Notes: generated from the letters alone by a model not told the origin. A stretch of 64,000 nucleotides of DNA from Voacanga thouarsii (GCA_026120185.1 JANUWF010002432.1:62001-126000); one strand, 5' to 3'. Positions 46,177-57,600 are shown, numbered from the stretch's first letter. Translations and numbers: made by a program.

Positions 46177-47125
46177 TTTCTCTCAATGTGGCCCCTTTAT
46201 TCACAGTGCGGCATAATAGAAGATTCAGCGCAGGACCAACCGGTGTTGTTCGGGCTTACTTTCCCCGATTCTGCCATTGCTGGTTGGCAGGGCGCTTGCT
46301 AGGTTGCTGCCTCTGAAAAGGTCTCGGCGGCGGTCTTGTAGGTACGGACGGTTGTGGAGCCAATCGGTTGCGATCCTTGTTCTCAGTACGGGTGGCTGTG
46401 TCCACAACCCCCAAATATGTCATCGGTGGAGAGGGTGCTAACGCCCTTCTTAACTCTTGCCTTAATCCCTTAACAAGTTGCCTCGTTCTGTTCTGTTCAG
46501 TATCCACCAGCCTCTTGCAGTACTTTGACAGTTGCGTGAACCGTGATGCGTATTGGGTTACCGTCATGCTTCCCTACTTTAGATTCTGGAACTCATCTTC
46601 CTGTTTCTCAACTATCCACTGAGGGATATATTCTGCCCGGAATGCTTCCACAAAATTAGCCCATGTCCAGTCTTGGTCAATCATCTCCCAGTCGTCCTGA
46701 ACCCTTTGCCACCATGCCCGAGCTGGATCCCTCAGTCGGAATGCAGCAAACTTCACCATTCGCTTCTTATTGTACTGGAGCGTAGCAAAGATATCCTCCA
46801 TTTGTTCCACCCATTGTTCTACTTTCTGGTTTTGTTCGGCCTCCCCCAAGAAGAGAGGAGGTTGAAATTTTAGAAACCGCTTCAATGCCTCATCTTCCCC
46901 TTTCGGATTCCTCCGTTCAGTCAAGGTTTGTAGAATCTCGGTCACCTTATGGAACACTTGCATCATAGTTACGCTAACCGGTTCATCCGATCCCATTTCT
47001 AGCTCTAGTTCATTCTTATCCCCCTGGTTCGGTGATGGCATTTGAGTTGTATCAAACTCTGGTGTTACGGGCTCTGCCTCAGGAACCTTTCTGCTGGATA
47101 TGGCTTCACGACATTTGGGTGCCAT
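46177..47125 (-). pseudogene. gag: TK2 gag (capsid and zinc knuckles)
   Basis: The frame starts MAPKCREAI and is open for 183 codons, stops once at 46574-46576, and continues in the same frame to 46256. The capsid signature is FLGEAEQNQKVEQWVEQM, then RLRDPARAWWQR, WANFVEAFRAEYIP and YASRFTQLSKY. Past 46256 two knuckle-like stretches (RGHIERNC, and CYHCGDPNHL near 46125-46160) can be read, but in a different frame from the start of protease, so a frameshift lies here. Gag would build the particle. The usual first Cys of knuckle one is not kept. Confidence 0.88.
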
Positions 47126-47408
47126 TCTAAACCATTCCCCAGATAATGAGTTTATGCATCAAAGTTAAAAATATCCAATTTGAGCATGCATTCACATTCA
47201 ACTTTAAGTGGAAGAAAATTAGATGCAAGTTTTGTATAAAGAATTGCATATAGGTTTTTTTCTCAAGATTTAGAGTACTCTAGGCACTCTTATTTGCATA
47301 AAATCAGAATTAAAGCAGTAAACATGGGAAAAGAAAAGAAAATCCTTAGCAAAGGAATTTATGGGTAGCAGTAAATAAACATCCCAATCGTAGCAGTACT
47401 TAGCCTTT

Positions 47409-47885
47409 CTAATCCTCATCAGAGTTTTCAAAGTCGGCCTCATATAACCATCCCCCAGAATTCCTAGGGAAGTCTATCCCAACCCCATTTGCAAACCCAT
47501 CTATTGGCTCCTTCCCGGGTCTCCTAGAACTCTCCCAGGTTTCAACCTGATTGGGTGGGGTTACAAAGGAAGGTTTAGGTGGAGATTCATAATCTATCTC
47601 CCCTGGGTCATCACTGTCAGCTGCCAAGTCGACTATGGGACTAGGAGGGAGGGGAACATATTCCATGTCTATCTTCTCGTCTTCACTGTCAGTAACCAGG
47701 TCGATCACGGGTATCGGAGGTGGCTCAATGATCTGGACCTCATCGTCACTACTATCATCCAGGGAAATGATTAGCTGTGGTGCAGGCTGAGGTGCAGGCT
47801 GAGGCACTGGTAAGTCCTCCGGGTAGATAGGAATGGGAGGGTGCCATTGCTGCCCTTTTCTTGCGGTTCTATTTATTCTAACCAT
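47409..47885 (-). CDS. Uncharacterised acidic, Pro-rich ORF upstream of gag with three SUMO-interaction-like motifs
   Basis: The frame is open from 47930. I prefer the Met at 47885 (residue 16 of the long frame) because the codons before it look non-coding, giving 158 residues. Counted from 47930, a basic start (RINRTARK) is followed by a Pro/Gln-rich segment and three motifs with an aliphatic core then Ser and acids: LIISLDDSSDDE (53-64), VIDLVTDSEDE (75-85) and IVDLAADSDD (99-108). The end is EADFENSDED. Such cores are the hallmark of SUMO-interacting motifs; binding is inferred. It lies between the primer site and gag. It has no internal stop although nearby pol has several. TK1 has lost the region. 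It is not a known retroelement domain to me. Confidence 0.6.
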   Translation of the reverse strand: MVRINRTARKGQQWHPPIPIYPEDLPVPQPAPQPAPQLIISLDDSSDDEVQIIEPPPIPVIDLVTDSEDEKIDMEYVPLPPSPIVDLAADSDDPGEIDYESPPKPSFVTPPNQVETWESSRRPGKEPIDGFANGVGIDFPRNSGGWLYEADFENSDED

Positions 47886-47970
47886 CATACAGCACAAACA
47901 AGACAGGTCAGACCAATAGTTTGAACTCAATAAATCAAAACATATACCATCAATACTTGCCTAAACCTAG

Positions 47971-47982
47971 GCTCTGATACCA
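47971..47982 (-). other. TK2 primer binding site, initiator-Met-tRNA type
   Basis: On the minus strand TGGTATCAGAGC starts two bases after the LTR end and is complementary to the 3' end of plant initiator tRNA-Met. This is the usual primer of Tekay/Del elements. Confidence 0.92.
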
Positions 47983-47984
47983 CT

Positions 47985-49088
47985 TGTAATACCCCACCAC
48001 CTAAGCCCATCAGGGCCAGGGATGTCGCCCCGTCCAGAGGACAAGTGGTCTTTATAACTAGGTTACACAGAATAAAATAAGATAAAGACTTTAAAATTAA
48101 ACTTATTACAACCCAAAGGATGAATACTGGAACAAATCCAAAATAAATTATTTGCAACAATCTCTCAATACATCACATAAAGAAAATAACATGAGTCCTC
48201 AAAGTATAGGCAACAATCTAGCTAACGACCTCCACAGCAGGATCTCTCTGAAAACATGGCATAAAAGGTGGTGAGATAAAAATCTCAGTAAGCCCGTATG
48301 TGCTTTAAGTGTTTCAGGTAAAACAATTCATGTATGCAAGTTGCAAAAGTTTCATAAGGAAAAATGCTGGCAAGCATTAAATAAGTGTTGAAAATAAAGA
48401 TTGGCGTTTCGCTTTTCAAATCATACACGTGCATAATAAATAAAACCACTCAAATGGGTAGCCATGGGTTACCACACGTTGGGCCCCATGACTAAATAAC
48501 GGTCAGAATGCCACACTTTGTGCAAGCTGACAAAAGAGTAGGTGTACGGCCTACCGGGTGAGATACTCCTCCATCTCTACACTCAAACTTATCGGTTGTC
48601 TATTCTGAGAACACACAGTCCACATGACTGAAACTTGCTAACTCGGACCGGCATGACCTACCGGACTGGCATCCTATCCAGGAGGGACTCACCCCTCAGA
48701 GGTGGCCACCTACTGAGAGACTTACCCTAACCCTTCAATGACGAGTCCTGGTGGTCTACCCTTATTAAGTACTCAACGTTGATTGTCCCACATGGGAGAA
48801 AATTGATCATAATCTGCTTTATTTGGAAATAGAAATTAAGGGTTTCTAAAAGTCTTGTCAAAGTTGGGTTTTAGAAAGAGTTTAGCATTTTGTGTAAAAC
48901 TACTTGTTTAATTTTCAAATGATTTTTTTGTCTGGAATAAAAGGGAAAAATAGTCCTTAATTGCCTTCACAAAATAAATGTCCATACGCATCGCATTTGG
49001 CTTGCCACAGTAATTTTGGTCTTCACAAAATTCCATGCAGGAGCTTACCTGATTCTTTGCTTGCTCAAACTCAAAAGTCTTCCAAGGC
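47985..49088 (-). repeat. TK2 5' LTR, inner 1.1 kb only
   Basis: It matches the last 1.1 kb of the 3' LTR (33928-35030), including the hairpin at 48695-48717 and the LTR end at 47985. Homology stops near 49088 after AAAAGTCTTCCAAGGC, where Athila sequence begins. The outer 3.2 kb has been deleted together with Athila sequence. Confidence 0.88.
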
Positions 49089-50251
49089 GAGTAATTTTAT
49101 GCGAGTTTCATTCACTGATGAGGAGGAGGATAAGGATGATGATGCTGCATTCTTGCTCGCTCTTATTTTTGTTTTCTACCTCTTTTCATGTTTTCGTATT
49201 AGTTAGTTTGGCTTTCTTTTCATTGTATTTTTCAGTTTTCTTTCTTTTATTTTTTTCTTTATTTTATTTTCTAGATTTAGGCCTTGGTATTTTCTTCTGT
49301 ATTATTTTTAGGTACTTTGATGATGCCTCCCTCTTCAAGCAATCAGCTCTTGTACGACAAAATTAATAGAAATTTATTTTTCCTATCTCTTCTCCTTTAT
49401 CTTTTTGGTCCCATGGTATTATTTGTTTTGATTATATTTATTTGGCCATTAAGGACAATGTACCTTTTAAGTGTGGGGGAGTGGTTTGATTGACAAATCT
49501 TCTATACATATTCTTTAGCTTTCTTGGGAGCAAAATATTTCAAATTTCTCTGATTTTCTGGAGATTTCAAGCCGTTTTTTTAGTGCATGTCTTTATGATG
49601 GATTATAGAGCATATGTTCTAGATCATTTATGCTTATGCACGACTTTTTGCACTCACTTGGACAATGTAGTTCTTGATCAAATGCTTTGCATTATTCTTA
49701 AACCTATTTTTTCTCTAAAATTCATGGAGCATTCTAGAACTTACTTGAAAACCTCTCGAGGTGAAATAAGAAAGACAATCATGATTTAACTTAAGGATGA
49801 GGGTAATAGGCCTTCTTTGGATTGTTTGAGTTTTTCAAGCCTACCTATTGTTATGTTATCCATAGTGCCTATGTTGAGCCTAAATTGGTGATTTCTTTTT
49901 TTTAAAACCCATCACGATATTCTGTCCATTACTTGTGCTGAGAGTTTGTATAGTTTCCAAATCTTTATGCTCTTGAAGGATGAAAGTTCATGTTGAGAAA
50001 AATGCAGGGATAGAGATCATGACTTGTTACTTTTAGTCATGAATCAATTATAATTGGAGCTGGGAAAAGAAAGGAGGGAAGAAGTCGGAAAAATTGAGAA
50101 AGAAAAGACCGTTGAGCTGAAAAAGATGTGAAAGAGGAAAAGAAACAAGAGGAAGTGAAAAGAGAAAACAACAAGCTGCTAAAAAGAAAAGTGAGTGAAA
50201 AAGAAAAGAACAGCAGCAGTGAAAACAAAAGAGGAAAAAGAAGAGAGAATT
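49089..50251 (+). other. AT4 first 3' region, fused to a second gag start
   Basis: The first 25 bases resemble the spacer at about 52128-52152. It then jumps to the acidic tail of ORF2 and the 3' region, near-identical by eye to 53743-54900. It includes the internal motif at 49449-49481, the 69-codon hydrophobic ORF at 49284-49493 and the purine-rich tract. At about 50250 it joins the gag start through a short shared sequence (TTGAAATCGAG). Two deletion or recombination junctions are thus visible. Confidence 0.7.
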
Positions 50252-50260
50252 GAAATCGAG

Positions 50261-51532
50261 ATGGATAGTGCTCAACAGAATAATGCTAGGAATGATAGGA
50301 GAGTTATGGACGACTTTGTGAAACCCGCAATCTCGGGCACAGGCTCGAGTATTACTAGACCTAGGGTAGATGCCAGCAATTTTGAAATAAAGCTAAACAT
50401 TATTCAAATGGTGCAGAATATGGTTCAATTTGACAGGCTACCGGAAGAGGATCCCAATGCTCACTTAGCCAGTTTTCTTGAGATTTGTGATACCTTCAAG
50501 TTGAATGGTGTTTCTGAAGATGCCTTTAAATTAAGACTTTTTCTTTTTTCCTTGAGAGATAGAGCTAAATCATGTTAAAGTCTTTACCTACAGGTTCCAT
50601 CACAACTTGGAATGCCTTAGCTGAAAAAATTTTGGCAAAATATTTCCCTCCAGCTACGACAACCAAGCTTAGGAATGTAATCTTCGCCTTCCAACAACTT
50701 GATTCTGAGCTCTTATATGAGAGTTGGGAGAGATTTAATGAAATGTTAAGAAAATGCCCACACCATGGATTCGAGCTGGGAATGCAAACGAATATCTTCT
50801 TGAATGGCCTTACGTTTACAACACGACAAGTGGTGGACTCTTCTACAGGGGGTTCCATAAAGCATAAAATCCCGGAATAGGTATTTGAGCTTATTGAAAA
50901 TTTGGCTTCTAATAACTATTCTTGGGGAAGTGCAGGGTCAAAGGCTCGTGTGCAAGGAGTGCACAAAGTGGAAGCCGTGGAAGCATTAGAGGTTAATATA
51001 GATGCCTTAACTCAAAAGATGGAACAATTGGTGATGCCTCAAGGCTAAGTGTTAAACGGCAATTGCGATTTCTGTGGAGAAGGACACCCCAATCATGAAT
51101 GCCAAAAGATGGGATCACTCCAAGAAACTTCTGAACAAGCGACTTTTGCAGGAAATGTCCGTCCAGGTAACAATCCATATAGCTCTACCTATAATCCTGA
51201 CTGGAGAAATCACCCTAATTTCTCTTGGAGTAATGGGAATCCACCTTGGCAAAGTTCTTTCAATTTTGGAGGTAACCAAAAGAATCCAAATTCCATGAAC
51301 AACACAGCAGCACCTCAAAAGTCACCATTGGAAGAATTGATTGGCCAATTGGGAAGTACCACGAAGACTAAGTTCTAAGGAGTCGATGCGACGACAAGGA
51401 ACTTAGAGGCTTCCATGCGCAATTTAGATAAGCAAATTGGTCAATTAGGCAAACTCATAGGGGATCATCAAGCTGGGACACTACTAGGGAATACGGAGGA
51501 AAATCTACAGGATTACAACCGTAGAAAATCTT
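50261..51532 (+). pseudogene. gag: AT4 second gag copy, with zinc knuckle
   Basis: It starts with the ATG at 50261. It covers capsid, the coiled-coil-like segment, a CCHC zinc knuckle (CDFCGEGHPNHEC, at about 51064-51102) for RNA binding, and an Asn/Pro-rich tail, ending at a stop near 51532. Damage is limited to a one-base deletion near 50575 and stops at 50878-50880, near 51046 and near 51376. There is no TRSGKEL or protease region after it; the frame simply ends. It is closely similar to the gag at 33144-33927. Confidence 0.9.
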
Positions 51533-52592
51533 GAAGCAGTTCTTTTCTCTTTTCTTTACTTTTCATTTTGTGTTAAGGACAATTTTTAATTTATAGTATT
51601 TTTATTCAGCATTCGTGTGTGTGTGTGTTTTTTTTTTTTTTTTTTGCATTCTCATTAATAATAATAATTTTAAAAAAAAATTGACCCGGATAGACCGGCG
51701 CCGGCCCAGCGCCGGTTCCTGTTGGGAGGACCACAATTGAAAGGCCATTTTGGCCACTTTTTCTTCAAAACCTCCATTCTCCCTCGCAAAACCTCTCAAG
51801 CCTGCACCGGCTTCACATCCATGAGTGCCCAAAGTTTGATTTTCAACTTCTAAACACCTCCATAACATCTTTTACCTTCTTTTTTTGTTGATCCTACGGA
51901 TCAAACACATCAAAAGCTTCGATTTTGCACATCAACAGCACTTTCAATCCACAAGAAAAGGGGGTAGATTTTCGCAAAAAACCTTGCATCTTTTGCTTGC
52001 CCATGCATATAAATGCCTAAAGGTATATTTTTACTTAAGTCCTACAGTTACATTGATGGAATTGATTTTGTCTAATTATATGAACAGTGTTGGCTGAAAA
52101 TTGGGCTATCTATATGCTATGATTGTGCATTTTTATGCGAGTTTCATTCATTGGATTACCTTAGGAGTATTGAGCCTTCATTACTTGATTCATGCTTGTA
52201 ATCATTCAAGAATTCATATAGCTCGGGCTAGACTCATGGTTATTGGTGGTACTTGAATATATTGAAACCGCATTGTTGATCACATAATACCACGATATTT
52301 CCTTCATTCACATGATCATGTTTACTAGCATGCTTTGAGGATATTAGCAAAAGTTATGCTTTACAGTGAATTTTTACATGCATTGTGCAGGTTGTGTTAA
52401 ATTGGTTGACAGTGATTAATTGAATTGGGTGTTGGAGTTGATATACATTGAAGGAGTTTGGGGTTTGTGGATTGTGAGCTTGGTTGAGGGTTGTGTGCAA
52501 TTTGAGGATTTTTTGTGCAGGGGTAGCTATACTCTCTTTAGTAATTGAGCATCCTTGTTCCATCTTCTTACTACTCCATTCCTTCTTTGACC
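51533..52592 (+). other. Spacer between gag and ORF2, where pol would be expected
   Basis: About 1 kb without a convincing ORF. It contains a GT run followed by a T-run (about 51617-51644), and a GC-rich hairpin at 51694-51716 (ACCGGCGC and GCGCCGGT) that reuses the motif of the LTR U3. The rest is AT-rich. No protease, reverse transcriptase or integrase signature is present on either strand. Confidence 0.65.
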
Positions 52593-53800
52593 ATGTCAAG
52601 AGCAAGGAGTCAGCCATCAAAAAGGGCGAGAACTTCCTCGTCCTCAGTTCCATCATCTGTTGATCCCTTATCTCATAGACCTACGGAGTTTGTTGATGCC
52701 TCTTGTGAGGAATGGTATAGTAGGCGAGCTTCAAACAAGATTATTGTTGAGCGTACCTTTTCCTCCACCTTAGATCGGGCACTCAAATTAGGAATGATGT
52801 TTGGACGGCTAGGTTGGAGATCCATGGTCTAATTGAAAGGAAAGTATTATCCCATGCTTGTCAAGGAATTCTATGCTAATATGACGGACAAGGGGAATAA
52901 ACATCTTCCACATATTGAAACAAGAGTGAAGGCAGTTCCTATTGTCATCACTCAAAACCAATTAGCTAACCTCCTCCAGGCTTTTGATGATGATACTTGG
53001 CAAGGGATTGATGTCAATAATCAAAAGATTATTTCGAACCCAAATTGGGATGTCAGAGGGACGCGAGCAACCCTTGGCTTATATAAGCAAAATACCTTCC
53101 AAGCTAATAGTTTCTAATCCAACAATGATTTGGCAGCCAACTTTCGCGTGTTGGTGTATATGTTTGGGTTTAATGTTGTCCCCCGTGCTAGTGGTTTCAA
53201 TGAAACTAGGCTTATTGACACTTTTATTTTGCACCGGATGATGAACACATTACCTATCCCTCTTGCTCCTTTGATCATCCAATCTATTAGGGAGGTTGTT
53301 CATCACCGTCTTTCCACAAAAGCCTTTGTTTTTCCCTTGGTTATCATGAAGATTCTAAAGGACTTTGGGGTGAGTCTTGAGGGAGAACTCATGGAAGCTA
53401 CGACTACACAGGATATGGTCACTGAGCAAACTCTTATGAGTTGCGGATACAAGTATAACCTGGAGTTGGAGAAATGGCTCTCTCCCTTCGAAGTCCAGCA
53501 TCTCGGTCGGGTAAGGCTACCTACAGTGCAGAAGGAGCAGCCACCACCACCGACACGTGCTAGAGCTGGTAGTTCTCAGTCCCACTCCCACACTAACTTT
53601 GAGACCGCCGTACTAGGTCGCCTTGACCAGCAAATGGAGATGCTTCTATGCTTGCAGGGTACTATGGCAAGCTACCATGGAGTAGCATTTAACTGAGTTG
53701 AGACAGCATTCTTCTAGGCCACATGATGGTGCGGGCACTTCTACACTCGCTGATGAGGAGAAGGATGAGGATGACGATGCTACAGAGGACGATGCTGCAT
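52593..53800 (+). pseudogene. AT4 ORF2, 'putative plant transposon protein'-like
   Basis: From the ATG at 52593 one frame runs to 53696 with only two stops (52830-52832 and 53115-53117). The N-terminus is Ser/Arg-rich with a possible nuclear signal (PSKRART). A central domain has LVKEFYANM, then AANFRVLVYMFGF, RLIDTFILHRMM and PLIIQSIREVV, resembling the family annotated as putative plant transposon protein; I give this from memory of the family pattern. A SHSHTNFE block and helical tail follow. A frameshift near 53665 separates an acidic end (about 53745-53800). AT3 has a homologue at 16009-16614. The function is unknown; it occupies the place downstream of gag where Athila has pol and the env-like gene. 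Confidence 0.65.
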
Positions 53801-55628
53801 TCTTGCTCGCTCTTATTTTTGTTTTCTTTCTCTTTTCATGTTTTTCTGTTAGTTAGTTTAGCTTTCTTTTCATTGTATTTTTCATTTTTATTTCTTTTAT
53901 TTTTTTCTTTATTTCCTTTTCTAGATTTATGCTTTGGTATTTTCTTCTGTATTATTTTTAGGTACTTTGATGACGCCTCCTTCTTCAAGCAATCAGCTCT
54001 TGTACGACAAAATTAATGGAAGTTTATTTTTTCTATCTCTTCTCCTTTATCTTTTTGGTCCCATGGTATTGTTTGTTCTGGTTATCTTTATTTGGCCATT
54101 AAGGACAATGTCCAGTTTAAGTGTGGGGGAGTGGTTTGATTGACAAATCTTCTATACATATTCTTTAGCTTTCTTGGGAGCAAAATATTTCAAATTTCTC
54201 TGATTTTCTGGAGATTTCAAGCCGTATATTTAGTGCATGTCTTTATGATGGATTATAGAGCAAATGTTCTAGATCATTTATGCTTCTGCACGACTTTTTG
54301 CACTCACTTGGACAAAGTAGTTCTTGATCAAATGCTTTGCATTATTCTTAAACCTGTTTTTTCTCTAAAATTCATGGAGCATTCTAGAACTTACTTGAAA
54401 ACCTCTCGAGGCGAAATAAGAAAGACAATCATGATTTAACTTAAGGATGAGGGTAATAGGCCTTCTTTGGATTGTTTGAGTTTTTCAAGCCTACCTATTG
54501 TTATGTTATCCATAGTGCCTATGTTGAGCCTAACTTGGTGATTTATTTTTTTAAAACCCATCACGATATTCTGTCCATTACTTGTGCTGAGAGTTTGTAT
54601 AGTTTCCAAATCTTTATGCTCTTGAAGGATGAAAGTGCATGTCGAGAAAAATGCAGGGATAGAGATCATGACTTGTTACTTTCAGTCATGAATAAATTAT
54701 AATTGGATCTAGGAAAAGAAAGGATGGAGGAAGTTGGAAAAATTGAGAAAGAAAATAATGTTGAGCTGGAAAAGATGTGAAAGAAGAAAAGAAACAAGAG
54801 GAAGCGAAAAGAGAAAACAACAAGTTGCTACAAAGAAAAGTGAGTGAAAAAGAAAAGAATAGCTGCAGTGAAAATAAAAGAGGAAAAAGAAGAGAGAATT
54901 GAAAGAAAAAAAAAGGAAAAACAGAAAAGCGAAAAGATCACAAAACGGATGGTGAGTGAACTGTAAAAGTAAGTTCATATAAAACACTTGATACCATTGC
55001 TGGAAAATTGAGTGATCTTGTAAGAAAAAGAGTTGATGATAAGAAGAGGTGGAAGAGAAGAATAAAGCAATGCAGGCTTTGCTTGAAATGCATAAGGCTT
55101 GTTATATAAGGTTATGGTTTGATTGATTCTTGGAATAGGAGAGCAAGAAGAGTTGGGAATTGTAGGTTTATTTTGGTTACCCTTTTCTTGCTTACTCTCA
55201 GTTTTTCTTTGACTTTTGATTTTCCTATATCCTTCATTTGCTAAGCCGCATTACAAACCTTTAAGCCTTACATTACAAGCTTAAAAGTCCTACTTGATCT
55301 AAGTAGAATCATGATATGTCTCGGATTAGTGGAGAGAGTGTATGCAAAGTAAGTATATGGAGTGCATATTCTTTTTGAACTGACTTCTTTCTAATGGTTT
55401 GAGAAGATTGTGAAGTATTGAGATGGTTCTACTAAGTCATTTATTACTACACAAGTCTTGCATTGGCTTTGAAAGATTTAGTATCATATGTTTTTTGTTC
55501 ATAAATAAAGAAAGCATTGAAGATATGGTTTTGGAATTGGTTGAGTGATTTGAGTAAGACCTTGTGTTTTTCTACTTGTTCTTGATACTTTGCTTGAGGA
55601 CAAGCAAAGAGCTAAGTGTGAGGGAATA
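53801..55628 (+). other. AT4 second 3' region with polypurine tract
   Basis: It is collinear with AT1 6060-7867: the 69-codon hydrophobic ORF at 53934-54143, internal motif at 54099-54131, purine-rich tract at about 54700-54930, and terminal tract at 55594-55628 (TTGAGGACAAG, then AAGTGTGAGGGAATA) directly before the LTR. No other gene is seen. Confidence 0.7.
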
Positions 55629-57122
55629 TGATTGGGGCTAAATTGGTTATACTTTTCTTAGTTATTTGAGGCTCTTTTGTAATACATTTTGTGCAATAAT
55701 TAGTCATATTCATTCATATTTGAGATTTTACCCATGGAAAGGTATTTTGGTTATTATTTCAGGTTTTTGGGTAAAACGAAGCAAAACCGTCGCGTAACAG
55801 AGCAAAGGCGGTGTCGGCTGTAAGGCTGGAACCGGCGTCGGCTATACACTGGATGCATGGACATCAAAGCGATGGAAAAATTAGAGAAACAGAGTAGAGC
55901 AGAGCCTAACCGGTGCCGGTTGTAAGGCTGCAGGCGGCGCTAGAAGCATTCTGGAACATATGTGCTCAATTCGGAGAATAATCGACGAACAAATGGAGAA
56001 GCAGAACTAAGGCGGCGCCGGCTGTGGTTTGCCCCTGAGGAGGTTCTACGATCTTTTCACGCGTTTTTCGAAATCTGAGAAGTTTTAGCATCTTCCAACT
56101 TCTACTCGGCCAATAACTTTGTAGCTATGAGTTTAAGCACCTCTTAAGCCTATAAATTGATGACAAACATAAGGGAAAATGGGAGAATTCATTGATCATC
56201 ATAGAAAAGCACTCAGTCTAAGCAGGAATTCTTCAAGTTCAAGGAGGGTTGTACAAGAAAGTCTTCAAAGTATGAAGAATGAGGCTGGTTTATGAGTTCT
56301 TTCTTTTACTTTGTTTTCCTTTTCTTGAACAATGATATGTTAATTGTTTTATTGTAATTTGACATTGTTTTGGATATTCATGATTTTTGGAGTTATTTGA
56401 TCTTTTGATTAATTTATTGTTCTTCTTGGTATTTAATTACTTAGGCATATTCCGAGATGAGTTGGTTGTTTCTATCATTAACTTGCTAGACCAAAGAGGT
56501 TGATAGTGGTTGCAATTGATTAATTTTCACACTTCTTGGCGGTTAACTTGCTAGACCATAGAGGTTAATTGATGTTTGCCAGACCAAGGATTTATTGATT
56601 AATTTCATGCTTTAAATTTGCCAAACCATGAAAATTTAATCAAGGATTGTGTTTAATGCATCTTTTGGATGAATTAGTTGAGACAGACCAAGTGGTGCTA
56701 TTTTATCTAGAAGGTAGTAATTAGTTGAGACAGACCAAGTGATGCTAATTTACCTTAATCCTTCATGGTGCCAAGAGAATGATTGGTTATGATAGTGGTT
56801 AAGTTCTTTAAGATCATGTTTGTCTGCACAATGGTTTGAGTTGCATAATTCTCCATCCTTGACATGTACATATTTTTATTTTATTTTCTTTTAGTTTTCC
56901 TTTTTATTTATTTTTCACTTTGTTGAGTCGGTTAAACAATGAATGAGGGGTAATTAATGTTTACTTGTTCCTTGAGGATCGACACTCATTTGAACCCTAT
57001 GCTCAATTAATGATGAGTACGCTTGCTCATATGTGTGATTTGGGTCTAACATTTTAATTTAAACTTGATTGTAAATGTGCTTAGTTTTTGTATGATTTTT
57101 ATACCCAAATCCGGACACATCA
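55629..57122 (+). repeat. AT4 3' LTR (1494 bp)
   Basis: It begins TGATTGGGGCTAAATTGG and ends CCGGACACATCA. It has the motif array at about 55805-56050 and a TATA box (TATAAATT) at 56151-56158. It is collinear with the 5' LTR at 31211-32747, with a small deletion near 56560. The right end abuts CopB integrase. Confidence 0.92.
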
Positions 57123-57600
57123 TATGCCGCTATTTCCAAGGCTTATCCCCAAAAAGATACCGGAAGAGTAGCATGAGACATCATGCTTCAGACCATTTCC
57201 ATTATTGTCCTGTTCCTTCTCTCAGCTACTCCATTTTGCTAGGGTGTACCCGATGTAGAGAGCTGAGATACTATTCCATGATGTACCATGTAATCCTTAA
57301 ACTCACTGAGGAGGTATTCTCTACCATGATCCAATCATAAGGTTTTGATTAGTTTACCTATCTGACACTTCACTTCAGCCTTAAACTCTTTGAACTTATC
57401 AAATGAGTCAGACTTGCGCCTCCTCAGATAGACATAACCAAACCTTGTACAATCATCCGTGAAAGTGATGAGGTACTCAAAGCCCCCTCCAGCTTGAGTA
57501 GACAAGGGACCACACACATCAGTATGAACAAGACCCAATATCTCTTTAATTCTATCAGCCTTTTGGGTAAACGACCTTTTGGTCATTTTTCCCATAAGGC
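57123..57600 (-). pseudogene. pol: CopB pol: integrase catalytic core, truncated
   Basis: An open frame (57595-57335) begins LMGKMTKRSF and has LVHTDVCGPL with the first Asp, then FTDDCTRFGYVYL. The frame breaks near 57335, but the second Asp (DHGREYL) and the Glu region (NGVAERRNR-like, with changes) can be read further to about 57200. The sequence ends at the junction with the AT4 LTR. Confidence 0.85.

Larger units (their letters stand above)
33928..49088 (-). mobile_element. TK2: Tekay/Del-type chromovirus inserted in AT4 gag
   Basis: On the minus strand the order is 5' LTR (truncated, 49088-47985), Met-tRNA primer site, an upstream ORF, gag, protease, reverse transcriptase, RNase H, integrase, chromodomain, polypurine tract and 3' LTR (38274-33928). 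It is the best-preserved element in the window but has several stops and two or three frameshifts in pol. A full TK LTR (+) is inserted at 38758-43014. The outer 3 kb of its 5' LTR is missing. Confidence 0.92.
31211..57122 (+). mobile_element. AT4: Athila-like non-autonomous complex with gag and ORF2, split by TK2
   Basis: LTRs at 31211-32747 and 55629-57122 flank, in order, an Asp-tRNA primer site, leader, gag (cut by TK2 at 33928), a first 3' region (49089-50251), a second gag (50261-51532), a spacer, ORF2 (52593-53800), a second 3' region and a polypurine tract. No protease active site, reverse transcriptase or integrase core is found. The doubled gag and 3' region point to a rearranged or duplicated element. 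Confidence 0.8.

Noticed and set aside
47409..47930. Starting the upstream TK2 ORF at 47930
   Set aside because: The first 15 codons overlap the leader directly after the primer site and are Cys/Ser-rich, unlike the rest. The adjacent Met at 47885 gives a more plausible protein, though this is a judgement.
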